Shown: positions 1-9,081 of the stretch, piece by piece
Position numbering within the stretch: the stretch's first letter is position 1
Layout of the letters: each line of letters starts with the position of its first letter
From: Mycolicibacterium sp. TUM20985
Lineage (GTDB): Bacteria > Actinomycetota > Actinomycetes > Mycobacteriales > Mycobacteriaceae
Length of the DNA: 64,000 nucleotides
Direction of reading: 5' to 3'
NCBI RefSeq assembly: GCF_030295745.1
Contig: NZ_AP027291.1
Coordinates: 2,790,001-2,854,000, forward strand
The notes under the pieces: generated by a model
Databases searched by the model: none
What the model was told of the DNA's origin: nothing
Seen by the model: only the letters and a program-made list of their open reading frames with translations
Position numbers and translations under genes: made by a program

Positions 1-57
1 ATCGGGATCGGAATCGACGGCCGTCGGTGAGTCGAACCGGCTCTGCTGCAAGCGAAT

Positions 58-729
58 TTGCGACGCAGGCCATCGCGCAAGTCAATCGTGAGTGCTGCCA
101 CACATTTTGGTGTTGATCAAATCCCATTGCTAGCGTCCAAAGTCATGATCGATGCTATTGCGACCACAGCCCTGTTGACTCTGGTCAATCAAGTTTCGGA
201 TACGCCGTACCGCACTGGGGGCGACTCGCCCTCCGGTACGGACTGCTCGGGATTGGTGTCATGGGTGGCCAACGCGGCTACCGGACGACCGATCTACGGC
301 GATCGTTTCCATACCGGCAACGAGGAGCAGGCCCTGCTGGCCCGCGGCTTTCAATACGGCACCCAGCCCGGCGCCTTGAACATCGGCTGGAACTCCGGCC
401 ATACGGCGGTCACGCTGCCCGACGGCACGCCCGTGTCCTCCGGTGAGAGCGGCCGCGGGGTCCGGGTAGGTGGCGGCGGTGCCTTCCAGCCGCAGTTCAC
501 GCGGCACATGTACCTTCCGGTCGCGCAGCCACAGCCCGTCGAGGATCCGATGGCTCCGCCGCCCCCGTTCGACCCGTTCGCGCCGGCACCCCCGGCGCCG
601 GGCCCCGCCGACATCCCTGCGGTCGACGTGGTGAACGCCGAGCTGCCGCCACCGCCGCCCGGACCCGAGGCGCCGCCTCCTGGACCGGAGCTTCCGCCCG
701 CCCCCGACGCGGGTCCCATCACCATCTAG
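58..729 (+). CDS. Secreted NlpC/P60-like cysteine peptidase-fold protein with Pro-rich tail
   Basis: This 223-residue protein has the NlpC/P60-type signature DCSGLVSW, whose Cys would be the nucleophile, followed about 55 residues later by GHTAV, which supplies the usual His. The last 65 residues are almost all Pro, Ala, Gly and Asp, typical of mycobacterial cell-envelope proteins. Such proteins act on, or bind, peptidoglycan outside the cytoplasm. No clear signal peptide follows the chosen TTG start; GTG at 88 and ATG at 145 are alternatives, and an in-frame stop at 28 limits extension upstream. A strong terminator follows directly, so the gene is transcribed separately from the transporter downstream. 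Whether it is catalytic cannot be told from sequence. Confidence 0.7.
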   Translation: MRRRPSRKSIVSAATHFGVDQIPLLASKVMIDAIATTALLTLVNQVSDTPYRTGGDSPSGTDCSGLVSWVANAATGRPIYGDRFHTGNEEQALLARGFQYGTQPGALNIGWNSGHTAVTLPDGTPVSSGESGRGVRVGGGGAFQPQFTRHMYLPVAQPQPVEDPMAPPPPFDPFAPAPPAPGPADIPAVDVVNAELPPPPPGPEAPPPGPELPPAPDAGPITI

Positions 730-754
730 ACAATCCGTTTCCCCGCTCCAGACC

Positions 755-789
755 CCCGGACGGCCGCCGCTGGCGACCGTCCGGGTTTT
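755..789 (+). terminator. Rho-independent terminator
   Basis: A perfect 9-bp GC-rich stem, CCCGGACGG paired with CCGTCCGGG, encloses a 13-nt loop and is followed by TTTT. It starts 26 bp after the stop of the NlpC/P60-like gene and separates that gene from the ABC transporter operon. Confidence 0.8.
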
Positions 790-868
790 GTCTTGGCAAA
801 CGCTGGGTACACGCGTCCTGGCATTTTGGGCAAAGCATATTGGGCACACGGAGGGCCAGACCAACGAC

Positions 869-1516
869 ATGGGGTTCATCGACTTCGTCAGCGACCGGTG
901 GTCGGTGCTCTCGTTCCTGGCCTATCAGCACATGAGCCTCGTCGTTCAGACGCTGCTGTTGGCCACCGCCGCCGCCATCGCGGTCGGCGTCCTCGTCTAC
1001 CACTCGCGGTGGGGCCTGGCGTTCGGCAACGCGCTGACGTCCATCGGGCTCACGATCCCCTCGTATGCCCTACTCGGCGTGCTCGTCGGCATCGTCGGCA
1101 TCGGTGTGCTGCCCTCGGTCATCATGCTGGTGTTCTTCGGCTTCCTGCCGATCCTCCGCAACGTCCTGGTCGGGTTGAATGGCGTGGATCCCGCACTCGT
1201 CGAATCGGCGCGCGGCATGGGAATGAGCCGTTTGACCACCCTGGTGCGCCTCGAACTGCCGATCGCCTGGCCGGTCATCATGACGGGCGTTCGGGTCTCG
1301 GCGCAGATGCTGATGGGCATCGCCGCCATCGCCGCCTATGCGCTGGGCCCAGGGCTCGGCGGCTACATCTTCTCCGGCATCTCCCGCACCGGCGGGGCGA
1401 ACGCCACCAACTCCATCGTCGCGGGCACCGTCGGGATCCTGATCCTGGCCGTCGTCCTCGACACCGTGCTCAACCTGATCACCCGACTCACCACCCCGAG
1501 GGGGATTCGTGTCTGA
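869..1516 (+). CDS. Osmoprotectant ABC transporter permease (ProW/OpuCB type)
   Basis: Inner-membrane subunit of a glycine betaine/carnitine/choline importer. It has about five to six hydrophobic segments and the cytoplasmic-loop motif ESARGMGMSRLTTL, which docks on the ATPase of ProU/OpuC-type transporters. ATG at 869 gives 215 residues, the family's usual size; the frame stays open to 788, but that leader is not permease-like. The stop overlaps the GTG start of the ATPase gene by 8 bp, so translation is probably coupled. A second, homologous permease follows the ATPase, so the transmembrane unit is probably a heterodimer. Confidence 0.9.
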   Translation: MGFIDFVSDRWSVLSFLAYQHMSLVVQTLLLATAAAIAVGVLVYHSRWGLAFGNALTSIGLTIPSYALLGVLVGIVGIGVLPSVIMLVFFGFLPILRNVLVGLNGVDPALVESARGMGMSRLTTLVRLELPIAWPVIMTGVRVSAQMLMGIAAIAAYALGPGLGGYIFSGISRTGGANATNSIVAGTVGILILAVVLDTVLNLITRLTTPRGIRV

Positions 1517-2681
1517 CACCCGTGCGCAGTCCAACGGCGGCGCCCGTATCCGGCTGGAAGGCGTCACCAAGCAGTACGACCCGAAGACCCCACCCGCGGT
1601 CGACGACATCACGCTCGAGATCGCGGCCGGTGAGATCGTGATGCTGGTCGGTCCGTCGGGCTGCGGCAAGACGACGACGATGAAGATGATCAACCGGCTC
1701 ATCGAGCCGACCAGTGGTCGCATCTTCATCGGTGACGACGACGTGACCCACCGCAACGCCGACGAGTTGCGCCGCCACATCGGCTACGTCATCCAGGGCG
1801 CCGGGCTGTTTCCACACCTCACGGTCGGCGACAACATCGCGATCGTGCCGCGCCTGGTCAAGTGGGACCGCAAGCGCATCTCGGCCCGCATCGACGAGCT
1901 GCTCGAGCTGGTCAACCTGGAACCGGGCAAGTACCGCGACCGCTACCCGCGCGAGCTCTCCGGCGGGCAGCAGCAGCGGGTCGGGGTGGCGAGGGCGCTG
2001 GCCGCCGACCCACCCGTGCTGTTGATGGACGAGCCGTTCGGTGCGGTGGACCCCATCACCCGGCAGCGGCTGCAGGACGAGTTGCTCCGGCTGCAGGAGG
2101 AGCTGCGCAAGACCATCGTGTTCGTCACCCACGACTTCGACGAGGCGGTCAAGCTCGGCGACAAGATCGCGATCCTGCAGCAGGGCTCCCGCATCGTCCA
2201 GTACGACACCCCCGAGGAGATCCTGGCCAACCCGGCCGACGACTTCGTCCGAGGTTTCGTCGGTCATGGAGCGGCCCTCAAGCAGCTGACCCTGACCCGG
2301 GTCCGCGACGTCGACCTCAACGAGGCGGCCGTCGCGCGGGTCGGCGGCGATCCAGCGGAGGCCGTGCGGGCGGCCCGGGGCATGGACCGGGAGTACGTGA
2401 TCGTGCTCGACGACCTGGACCGTCCGCAGCGCTGGCTATCCGTCGACGAGCTGGCCGACCCGAAGGCGTTGACGACCGTGCCGCGCAACGAGAACCTCGA
2501 GGTGGTCAGCCTCGCCTCTACGCTGAACGACGCGCTCGACACGATGCTGACGTCGTCGCACGGCGTGGTCGTGGTGACCGGACGCCGCAATGCGTACCAG
2601 GGCGTCATCGGCGTCGAGACCATCATGGACGCGATGGGTGCTCTTCGCGGCGCCTCGGCCCGGGTGGAGCCGGCGTCGTGA
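1509..2681 (+). CDS. Osmoprotectant ABC transporter ATP-binding protein with CBS region (ProV/OpuCA type)
   Basis: ATPase subunit of 390 residues. Walker A (GPSGCGKTTT, about residues 51-60), signature (LSGGQQQRVGVARAL) and Walker B (PVLLMDEPFGAVDP) are all intact, as is the switch His in VFVTHD. Residues beyond about 250 form a C-terminal region like the CBS pair that lets OpuA/OpuC ATPases sense ionic strength. Translation starts at a GTG inside the upstream permease gene and ends in a GTGA overlap with the next permease. The substrate cannot be deduced exactly: glycine betaine, choline, carnitine or proline betaine. Confidence 0.92.
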   Translation: MSDTRAQSNGGARIRLEGVTKQYDPKTPPAVDDITLEIAAGEIVMLVGPSGCGKTTTMKMINRLIEPTSGRIFIGDDDVTHRNADELRRHIGYVIQGAGLFPHLTVGDNIAIVPRLVKWDRKRISARIDELLELVNLEPGKYRDRYPRELSGGQQQRVGVARALAADPPVLLMDEPFGAVDPITRQRLQDELLRLQEELRKTIVFVTHDFDEAVKLGDKIAILQQGSRIVQYDTPEEILANPADDFVRGFVGHGAALKQLTLTRVRDVDLNEAAVARVGGDPAEAVRAARGMDREYVIVLDDLDRPQRWLSVDELADPKALTTVPRNENLEVVSLASTLNDALDTMLTSSHGVVVVTGRRNAYQGVIGVETIMDAMGALRGASARVEPAS

Positions 2682-3460
2682 CGGCCGCCGTCCCGGACGT
2701 CGTGGTCGAACTGGAGGCCTCCTCGGCGGCGTCCGTCAGGCCGGGCCGGCTGCGCTGGGTGCTGCAGCCGCTGCTCTGCGTCGCGGCGGTCACCGCCGCG
2801 CTGATCTACGTCAACGTCGCCGACATCTCGGAGTCCGAGAAGCGGTCGCTATCGGTGTCGGCGCTATTGACCCTGCTGCGCGAGCACCTGGTGATCAGCC
2901 TCGCCGCGACGCTGCTGACCTGCGTGGTGGCCATCCCGGTCGGCGTGGCACTGACCCGTGGGCCGATGCGTCGCTTCGCCAAGCCGATCATCACGGTGGC
3001 CGGCTTCGGCCAGGCCGCCCCCGCGATCGGGCTGATCGCCCTCGGCGCGGTGCTCTTCGGGATCGGCAGCGTCGGTGCAATCGTGGCGCTGACGGTGTAC
3101 GGCGCGCTGCCGATCATCGCCAACACGGTGGTGGGCCTCGACGGCGTCGACGCCCGGCTGGTCGAGGCGGCCCGCGGGATGGGCATGTCGGCGCGGTCGA
3201 CGCTGCTGCGGATCGAGCTGCCGCTGGCGCTGCCGGTCATCATCGCCGGGGTACGCACGGCGTTGGTGCTGATCGTGGGAACGGCGGCGCTGGCGTCCTT
3301 CACCGGAGCCGGTGGCCTGGGCCAGTTGATTACGACCGGAATCAAGCTGCAGCAGACGACGACGCTGATCGTCGGCGCGATCCTGGTCGCCGCGCTCGCG
3401 TTGGCCATCGACTGGCTGGCGCGCGTGGTCGAGATGATCGCCTCGCCGAAGGGACTCTGA
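2678..3460 (+). CDS. Osmoprotectant ABC transporter permease, second subunit
   Basis: A 260-residue permease homologous to the first one in this operon. It has an extra N-terminal cytoplasmic stretch and transmembrane helix, then the core with the EAA-like loop VEAARGMGMSARSTL. The start is the GTG at 2678 that overlaps the ATPase stop; the frame is open further upstream only because it shadows the ATPase gene. The binding-protein gene begins 4 bp after its stop, so all four subunits form one transcription unit. Confidence 0.9.
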   Translation: MTAAVPDVVVELEASSAASVRPGRLRWVLQPLLCVAAVTAALIYVNVADISESEKRSLSVSALLTLLREHLVISLAATLLTCVVAIPVGVALTRGPMRRFAKPIITVAGFGQAAPAIGLIALGAVLFGIGSVGAIVALTVYGALPIIANTVVGLDGVDARLVEAARGMGMSARSTLLRIELPLALPVIIAGVRTALVLIVGTAALASFTGAGGLGQLITTGIKLQQTTTLIVGAILVAALALAIDWLARVVEMIASPKGL

Positions 3461-3463
3461 GCC

Positions 3464-4423
3464 ATGTTGCGACGGTTGTCGACGTATGGGGTGGTGCTAC
3501 TCCTGGGCGTGGTGCTCGCAGGCTGCGGTCTGCGGTCGGCGAGCGGAGCCGTCTTGGAGGCGAAGCCGGGGGCGATCCAACACTACGACTCGCTCGAAGG
3601 GGTCAAGATCACAGTTGCTGCGAAGGACTTCACCGAGCAGTTGATCCTCGGCAACATGCTGTCGATCATTCTGGGTGCGGCCGGGGCGGACGTCACCAAT
3701 CTGACCAACACGCCGGGCAGTTTCGGAGTCCGGCAGGCGATGCTCAACGGCGATGCCGATGTCTCCCCCGAGTACACCGGTACCGGCTGGATCAACTACC
3801 TGGGCAACGAGCAGCCGATCAAGGACGAGACGCAGCAGTGGCTGGCCGTCAACGATGCCGACAAGGCGAACGGCATGACGTGGTTGCCGCCAGCGCCGAT
3901 GAACAACACGTACGCGTTCGCGATCCGCGAGTCGGAGGCGCAGCGGCTCAACGTCACCAAGCTGTCCGACCTGGCGCGGCTGCCGCGCGAGGAGCTGACG
4001 TTCTGCGTGGAGAGCGAATTCGCCAGTCGCAACGATGGATTCGTGCCGATGCTGGAGGCCTACGGCCTGTCCCGCGACCGGCTCGGTACGGTCACCAATC
4101 TCGACACGGGTGTCATCTACACCGCGACGGCCGACGGCGACTGCAACTTCGGTGAGGTGTTCACCACCGACGGCCGCATCCCGTCGCTGGACTTGCGGGT
4201 GCTCGAGGACGACCGGCAGTTCTTCCCGCTGTACAACCTGACCGAGGTGATCAGCGGCGATCTGCTGAGCGCACATCCGGAGTTGGCCGACATCTTCGCG
4301 CAGCTCAATCCGAAGGTCACCAACGAGGTCATGCTGGCGCTCAACGCACGGGTCGACAACGACGGTGACGACCCCGCTCTGGTCGCCCGCGAGTGGTTGA
4401 TCGACGAGGGCCTGCTCACGTAG
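3464..4423 (+). CDS. Osmoprotectant-binding lipoprotein (ProX/OpuCC type)
   Basis: Substrate-binding subunit of the transporter, 319 residues. The N-terminus is a lipoprotein signal peptide with lipobox LAGC, so the mature protein should be lipid-anchored outside the membrane. The rest is an OpuAC-family domain, with the usual beginning KITVAAKDFTEQLILGNM and the segment PEYTGTGWINYL near the ligand site. It is the last gene of the operon. The motif order is intact and the length normal. Confidence 0.92.
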   Translation: MLRRLSTYGVVLLLGVVLAGCGLRSASGAVLEAKPGAIQHYDSLEGVKITVAAKDFTEQLILGNMLSIILGAAGADVTNLTNTPGSFGVRQAMLNGDADVSPEYTGTGWINYLGNEQPIKDETQQWLAVNDADKANGMTWLPPAPMNNTYAFAIRESEAQRLNVTKLSDLARLPREELTFCVESEFASRNDGFVPMLEAYGLSRDRLGTVTNLDTGVIYTATADGDCNFGEVFTTDGRIPSLDLRVLEDDRQFFPLYNLTEVISGDLLSAHPELADIFAQLNPKVTNEVMLALNARVDNDGDDPALVAREWLIDEGLLT

Positions 4424-4474
4424 TCGCGTTCAACGGTGGAGATTGCCAGTCACCAGTACTGCCCTGAGCGGCAG

Positions 4475-4660
4475 CTACTTTCGCATCCGCGCGCCGAAAC
4501 CGGCGATGCCGACGCCGATCAACGCGGTGATGGGTCCGATGATGGACCACGTGGTGGTGTTGGACATCGGGCTGCCGCCGACGATGCCGAAACCCTGCAG
4601 GGCCCACAGCACGCCGAAGCAGGCGAGGAGGACACCGAGACCCAGGACGACTATGCGCAT
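4475..4660 (-). CDS. Small two-helix membrane protein
   Basis: A 61-residue protein with two hydrophobic helices (about residues 4-22 and 37-54) joined by a short Gly/Ser/Asn loop and ending in a basic tail. This layout is common among small, conserved mycobacterial membrane proteins of unknown function. It is convergent with the transporter operon and stands alone. No motif points to a job. Confidence 0.6.
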   Translation of the reverse strand: MRIVVLGLGVLLACFGVLWALQGFGIVGGSPMSNTTTWSIIGPITALIGVGIAGFGARMRK

Positions 4661-4767
4661 GGTTCGACACTAGACGGTGTGGACGGCACCCGGTGTAGCG
4701 TCAATTGCGTCACCTCGATTGAACATCCGCCGCATCGGCGACACCGTCGCACACGAAGGCTTGTTTC

Positions 4768-5496
4768 TTGACCTACTGCATTGGCGCCATGTTCGACGAC
4801 GGAATCATCTTCGCTTCGGACTCACGCACGAATGCCGGCATGGACAACGTCCTCAAGTTCTGCAAGATGACGGTGTTCGAGCGCCGCGGCAACCGCGTGA
4901 TCGTGCTGCTCAGTTCGGGCAACCTCGCCGGAACCCAAGCCGTGATCAGCGTTCTGAGGCAGCGCTGCGCCGATGGCGACGCGGCGACCAACGTGATGGG
5001 CGCGCGCACGATGTTCGACGTCGTGCGGTTGGTGGCCGATGCGATGCGCGAGATCGAGAAGCATGATGCCGGTCACCTCGCGCAGAAGGAAGTCCGCTTC
5101 AACGCGTCGTTCATCGTCGGCGGGCAGATCGACGGCGAGCCCATGCGGTTGTTCCGGATCTACGCCGAGACGAACTTTATCGAGGCCGGCGTCGAGACGG
5201 CCTTCTTTCAGACCGGTGAGACCAAGTACGGCAAGCCGATCCTCGATCGCGTGTTCACGCGCGACACTCCCCTCGCCGATGCCGCCAAGTGCGTGCTGGT
5301 GTCCTTCGATTCGACGATGCGCAGCAATTTGTCGGTGGGCATGCCAATCGATCTGCTCTGCTACGAAAAAGACAGTCTCGCAGTGACTTTGCGACGCAAG
5401 TTCGACGTCGGCGATCCCTACTTCACGGCGTTGAGTCAGGAGTGGGGCGAGGGGACGCGGCAGGTGTTTCGGCATCTGCCCGAATTGCACTGGTGA
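4768..5496 (+). CDS. Anbu-type proteasome-related Ntn hydrolase
   Basis: A 242-residue member of the proteasome beta/HslV superfamily, Anbu branch. Translation from the TTG start gives M-T-Y-C-I-G; removal of Met exposes the Thr expected to be the nucleophile, so there is no propeptide. The segment FASDSRTNAGMDN is characteristic of Anbu. It lies 28 bp upstream of a transglutaminase-like gene, its standard partner. The other usual Anbu-operon members (an alpha-E helical protein and a circularly permuted ATP-grasp protein) are not adjacent. Anbu forms oligomeric rings in characterised homologues, and its substrates are unknown. Mycobacteria also carry a true 20S proteasome elsewhere. Confidence 0.85.
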   Translation: MTYCIGAMFDDGIIFASDSRTNAGMDNVLKFCKMTVFERRGNRVIVLLSSGNLAGTQAVISVLRQRCADGDAATNVMGARTMFDVVRLVADAMREIEKHDAGHLAQKEVRFNASFIVGGQIDGEPMRLFRIYAETNFIEAGVETAFFQTGETKYGKPILDRVFTRDTPLADAAKCVLVSFDSTMRSNLSVGMPIDLLCYEKDSLAVTLRRKFDVGDPYFTALSQEWGEGTRQVFRHLPELHW

Positions 5497-5524
5497 GTGC
5501 CGTCACGATGAATAGGGGTTGATG

Positions 5525-6331
5525 ATGAAGATTAACGTCGGTTTCGAAATGGTCTTCGACTGCCCACGGCCAACTCCGATGATGCTCACCCTCAGCATCC
5601 ACTACACCCGGGTGTCCGATCTGGTTGGCCGGGACAACCTGATGGTCGACCCTCCGGTGCCGATGTCGGGCTATCGGGACGGCTTCGGCAACTGGTGCAC
5701 CCGCATCGTGGCGCCAGCGGGCGAGACGCGCATCTGGGCCGACGCCGTCGTCAAGGACACGGGATTGCCCGACGTCATCGTCCGTGAGGCGCAACAGATT
5801 CCGGTACCCGATCTGCCGGAGGAGGCGCTCGTCTTCCTGCTCGGCAGCAGGTATTGCGATACCGACCGGTTGTCCCAGATTGCGTGGGATCTCTTCGGGC
5901 AGGGGCCCACCGGCTGGGATCGCGTGCAAGCGATCTGTGACTACGTGCACAACCACATCACGTTCGACTATCAGCAGGCGGACAATACGCGCACCGCGCT
6001 GGAGGCGTTCAACCAGCGGGTCGGCGTCTGCCGCGACTTCACCCATCTGGCCGTGGCCTTCTGTCGCGCCATGAACATCCCCGCGCGCTACTGCACCGGG
6101 TATCTCGGCGACATCGGCATGCCGCCGCCCTACGGCCCGATGGACTTCGCCGCCTGGTTCGAGGTGTACCTGGGCGGGCAGTGGTACACGTTCGACGCGC
6201 GCAACAACACGCCACGGATCGGCAGGGTGTTGATGGCGCGGGGGCGTGACGCCGCGGACGTGGCGTTGAGTAATGCGTTCGGCCCCAACACCTTGACGAG
6301 CTTCACGGTGCGGACCGACGAGGTGACGTAA
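5525..6331 (+). CDS. Transglutaminase-like protein, Anbu partner
   Basis: A 268-residue protein with an N-terminal beta-rich domain and a transglutaminase/protease core. The catalytic Cys lies in VGVCRDFTH and the Asp in WYTFDARNN. Where the family usually has His before Ala-Trp, this protein reads DFAAWFE, so the His of the triad appears to be Ala. ATG at 5525 was chosen because AGGGG at 5514-5518 is then spaced normally; ATG 5522 and TTG 5519 are alternatives. The gene pairs with Anbu upstream, and such proteins are thought to act as amidohydrolases, amidases or peptide ligases on the same pathway. Confidence 0.8.
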   Translation: MKINVGFEMVFDCPRPTPMMLTLSIHYTRVSDLVGRDNLMVDPPVPMSGYRDGFGNWCTRIVAPAGETRIWADAVVKDTGLPDVIVREAQQIPVPDLPEEALVFLLGSRYCDTDRLSQIAWDLFGQGPTGWDRVQAICDYVHNHITFDYQQADNTRTALEAFNQRVGVCRDFTHLAVAFCRAMNIPARYCTGYLGDIGMPPPYGPMDFAAWFEVYLGGQWYTFDARNNTPRIGRVLMARGRDAADVALSNAFGPNTLTSFTVRTDEVT

Positions 6332-6346
6332 GGCCGACGCCGACGG

Positions 6347-7387
6347 CTACGCGGTAATGAAGACCTTCAGCGCACCCGTCTCGGCCGCGCGCTCGAACAC
6401 GTCGTAGGCCTCCTCGAACTGGTCGAGTTTAAAGCGGTGGGTGATCATCGGTGAGGTGTCCAGCTGGTGGCTGGCGACCAATCCGATGAGGGTCGGCGTC
6501 GACGACGTGTCGACCAGACCGGTGGTGATGGTGAGGTCCTTGATCCAAATGCTCTCGAGGTGCAGCGTGGCCGGTGCGCCATGTACCCCGATGTTCGCGA
6601 TGTGCCCGCCGGGACGGACCAGGTCGACCGCCTGCTCGAAGGACTCCGGCAGGCCGACGGCCTCCATCGTGACGTCGGCTCCCAGACCTCCGGTGAGTTC
6701 ACCGATGACGTCGGCGGGATCGTCACGGCTGCTGTTGACCACGATGTCGGCCCCGAACTTGCGGGCTGCCTCGAGCCGCGAGTCGGCGATGTCGATCGCC
6801 ACGATGTGGCTGGGGCTGAAGAGCTTCGAGGTGAGGATCGCGGCGAGCCCAATGGGGCCTGCACCGATGATCGCGACCACGTCGGCCGGACGCACCTTGC
6901 CGTTGAGGACGCCCACCTCGTACGCGGTGGGCAGGATGTCGGCCAGAACGATCATCTGCTCGTCGGTGACGCCATCGGGAATCTGGTGAGTCGAGTTGTC
7001 GGCGAACGGTACTCGGACGTACTCGGCCTGCGTGCCGTCGATGAGGTGACCCAGAACCCAGCCACCGCCGTTAAGGCACTGCCCGTAGACGCCCTCGCGG
7101 CAGTACCGGCAACTGCCGCAGGAGGTGATGCACGACACCAATACGCGGTCGCCGACCGCCAACCGGTTTACCGCAGAACCGATCTCGGTCACCGTGCCGA
7201 CGGCTTCGTGGCCGAGGATCCGGCCCACGGTCACCTCCGGCACGTCACCCTTGAGGATGTGCAGATCGCTGCCGCAGATGGTGACGGCGTCGACCCGCAC
7301 GACGGCGTCCGTCGGCTGTTGCACGGTCGCGTCGGGTACTTCCTCCCAGGCGCGCTGCCCTGGTCCGTGATAAACCAATGCCTTCAT
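6347..7387 (-). CDS. Zinc-dependent alcohol dehydrogenase family protein
   Basis: A 346-residue medium-chain dehydrogenase. It has the catalytic zinc ligands Cys in TICGSD and His-Glu in GHE, the structural zinc lobe with four Cys in CGSCRYCREGVYGQC, and the nucleotide-binding glycine motif IGAGPIGLAA. It should oxidise an alcohol, or reduce an aldehyde, with NAD(H); the substrate is not predictable. ATG at 7387 begins MKALVY, the normal family start, with AAGGGGA just upstream; the frame is open to 7465 but that leader is not conserved-looking. It converges on the transglutaminase gene with a 15-bp gap. Confidence 0.9.
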   Translation of the reverse strand: MKALVYHGPGQRAWEEVPDATVQQPTDAVVRVDAVTICGSDLHILKGDVPEVTVGRILGHEAVGTVTEIGSAVNRLAVGDRVLVSCITSCGSCRYCREGVYGQCLNGGGWVLGHLIDGTQAEYVRVPFADNSTHQIPDGVTDEQMIVLADILPTAYEVGVLNGKVRPADVVAIIGAGPIGLAAILTSKLFSPSHIVAIDIADSRLEAARKFGADIVVNSSRDDPADVIGELTGGLGADVTMEAVGLPESFEQAVDLVRPGGHIANIGVHGAPATLHLESIWIKDLTITTGLVDTSSTPTLIGLVASHQLDTSPMITHRFKLDQFEEAYDVFERAAETGALKVFITA

Positions 7388-7568
7388 CGGGGTGTCCCCT
7401 TCGTGGTGGTTCTGGGAGAAGTCGGATGAGGTGCTATCCGAATGGCCCGCAGCTGATGGGTGCAACAGTCGTCGCTACCCCGCTCGGGCACCAGAGGCCG
7501 AAGACCCTTCTTGCCTCCGCGGACCTTGTGCTCTACCGCTGGACCAGGGGGCGCAGTCCAATGGGCCG

Positions 7569-8213
7569 ATGACATGCACCCACCGACGTCTGGGCGAACT
7601 CGTCGGGCTGGCGGCAATCGTCTTCTCGGCCGTCTACCTCATCTCCGACGTCGTCGAAGTGGTGCAGGGGAACTTCTCGACGACGCGCCTGGTCCTCACC
7701 TACCTTGGCGAGTCGACGATCCCGCTCTTCGTTCTCGGCCTCTTCGCTGCACAACGACCTCGCATCGGCTGGCTGGGCTTGTTCGGTGCGACGGCCTACG
7801 CCTACGCCTACGTGTTCTTCACCAGCACAGTGGTTTACGCATTGGTCGAGGGCGTCGTGGACTATCGGGCCCTGACCGCGAGCTTCGGCCCATGGATGAC
7901 GGCACACGGAGCGATCATGCTGATCGGCGGAGTGGCCTTCGGCATCGCCGTCGTCCAGGCCCGGGTGCTGCCACGGTGGACCGGATTCTGCCTGATCGGC
8001 GGAGTCGTTCTGGTTGCCGCGGCCTCCGGGCTACCCACCTACACGCGCGCCCTCGCCGAGGCGGGGCCCGCCATCGCATTCATCGGCATGGGCGTGGCGC
8101 TGCTGCGGGGACGGTCGGACGTGGCGAATCATGTTGGGCGGCAAGCGGTTGACCTGGCGACGACCGAGCCTCGTCAGACCCCGACCACGCCGAGCAGCTG
8201 CCCGATGCCGTAG
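7569..8213 (+). CDS. Multi-pass membrane protein of unknown function
   Basis: A 214-residue protein with six hydrophobic segments, starting at ATG 7569 (MTCTHRRLGELVG). The upstream extension of the frame is low-complexity and unlikely to be translated. Residues after about 185 form a hydrophilic tail whose coding region overlaps the 3' end of the convergent VIT-family gene by 40 bp. No transporter or enzyme motif was recognised. Confidence 0.65.
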   Translation: MTCTHRRLGELVGLAAIVFSAVYLISDVVEVVQGNFSTTRLVLTYLGESTIPLFVLGLFAAQRPRIGWLGLFGATAYAYAYVFFTSTVVYALVEGVVDYRALTASFGPWMTAHGAIMLIGGVAFGIAVVQARVLPRWTGFCLIGGVVLVAAASGLPTYTRALAEAGPAIAFIGMGVALLRGRSDVANHVGRQAVDLATTEPRQTPTTPSSCPMP

Positions 8214-8935
8214 GTGACGATCATCGCGATCGCCCCGCCGAGGGTCACGCGCAGGACGGCCCGGCGCGGGTCGGCGCCGCCGAGGCGCGCGCTGATGGAA
8301 CCGGTGAGGGCCAACGCGATCAGCACCGCGACGAAGGTGACGGGAATCCGCACCGACGGGGGCAGTGCGATGATCGCGATCAGCGGGAGCAGCGCTCCGA
8401 CGGTGAACGAGACGGCCGATGACAGCGACGCTTGCCACGGGTTGGTGAGGGCGTCGGGGTCGATGCCCAGTTCGACGTCGACGTGGGCCGCGAAGTCGTC
8501 GTGCGCGGTGAGTTCCTCGGCGACCTGCCACGCGGTGGCGGTGCTGAGCCCCTTGCCCTCGTAGATCGCCGCCAACTCGGCGAGTTCGTCGGCCGGCGAA
8601 TCGACGAGTTCCTGGCGTTCCTTCTCGAGCAGGGCCTTCTCGGTGTCGCGCTGCGTGCTGACCGAGACGTACTCGCCCAGTGCCATCGAGACGGCACCGG
8701 CGACCAGGCCCGCGACGCCCGCGGTCATGATCGGTCCGCGCTCGGTGGTGGCGGCTGCCACGCCGACGACCAGACCCGCCACGGAGACGATTCCGTCGTT
8801 GGCACCCAGGACACCGGCGCGCAACCAGTTGAGCTTCGATGCCGTGCCGGTGCCGTGGGGCTCCGCGGGATGGGGTTCGGCTGACTGACCATCCGTGGTG
8901 TCGGCGTTCTCGTCCTGACGTTGACTCACGATCAC
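8174..8935 (-). CDS. VIT1/CCC1-family transporter (iron/manganese)
   Basis: A 253-residue membrane protein. After a hydrophilic N-terminus comes the family hallmark GANDGIVSVAGLVVGVA, then SMALGEYVSVSTQRD, a charged cytosolic segment rich in Glu (about residues 100-150) and three C-terminal helices. VIT1/CCC1 proteins export cytosolic Fe(II) or Mn(II), and the Glu-rich segment binds metal in plant VIT1. The 3' end overlaps the convergent membrane-protein gene. Confidence 0.9.
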   Translation of the reverse strand: MIVSQRQDENADTTDGQSAEPHPAEPHGTGTASKLNWLRAGVLGANDGIVSVAGLVVGVAAATTERGPIMTAGVAGLVAGAVSMALGEYVSVSTQRDTEKALLEKERQELVDSPADELAELAAIYEGKGLSTATAWQVAEELTAHDDFAAHVDVELGIDPDALTNPWQASLSSAVSFTVGALLPLIAIIALPPSVRIPVTFVAVLIALALTGSISARLGGADPRRAVLRVTLGGAIAMIVTYGIGQLLGVVGV

Positions 8936-9081
8936 GGAGAATAGGCGCTTTCGCGCAGGTCAGCCAGCAATCGAAGGCTAGCCAAAGCTGGAGGACACGG
9001 CGCTATCCGGTGCCGACAATGTCTACCGCCCGCGCCGCCAAGCTCGGTGTGACACCATTGGGCACAGTGGTACACTTCGGC

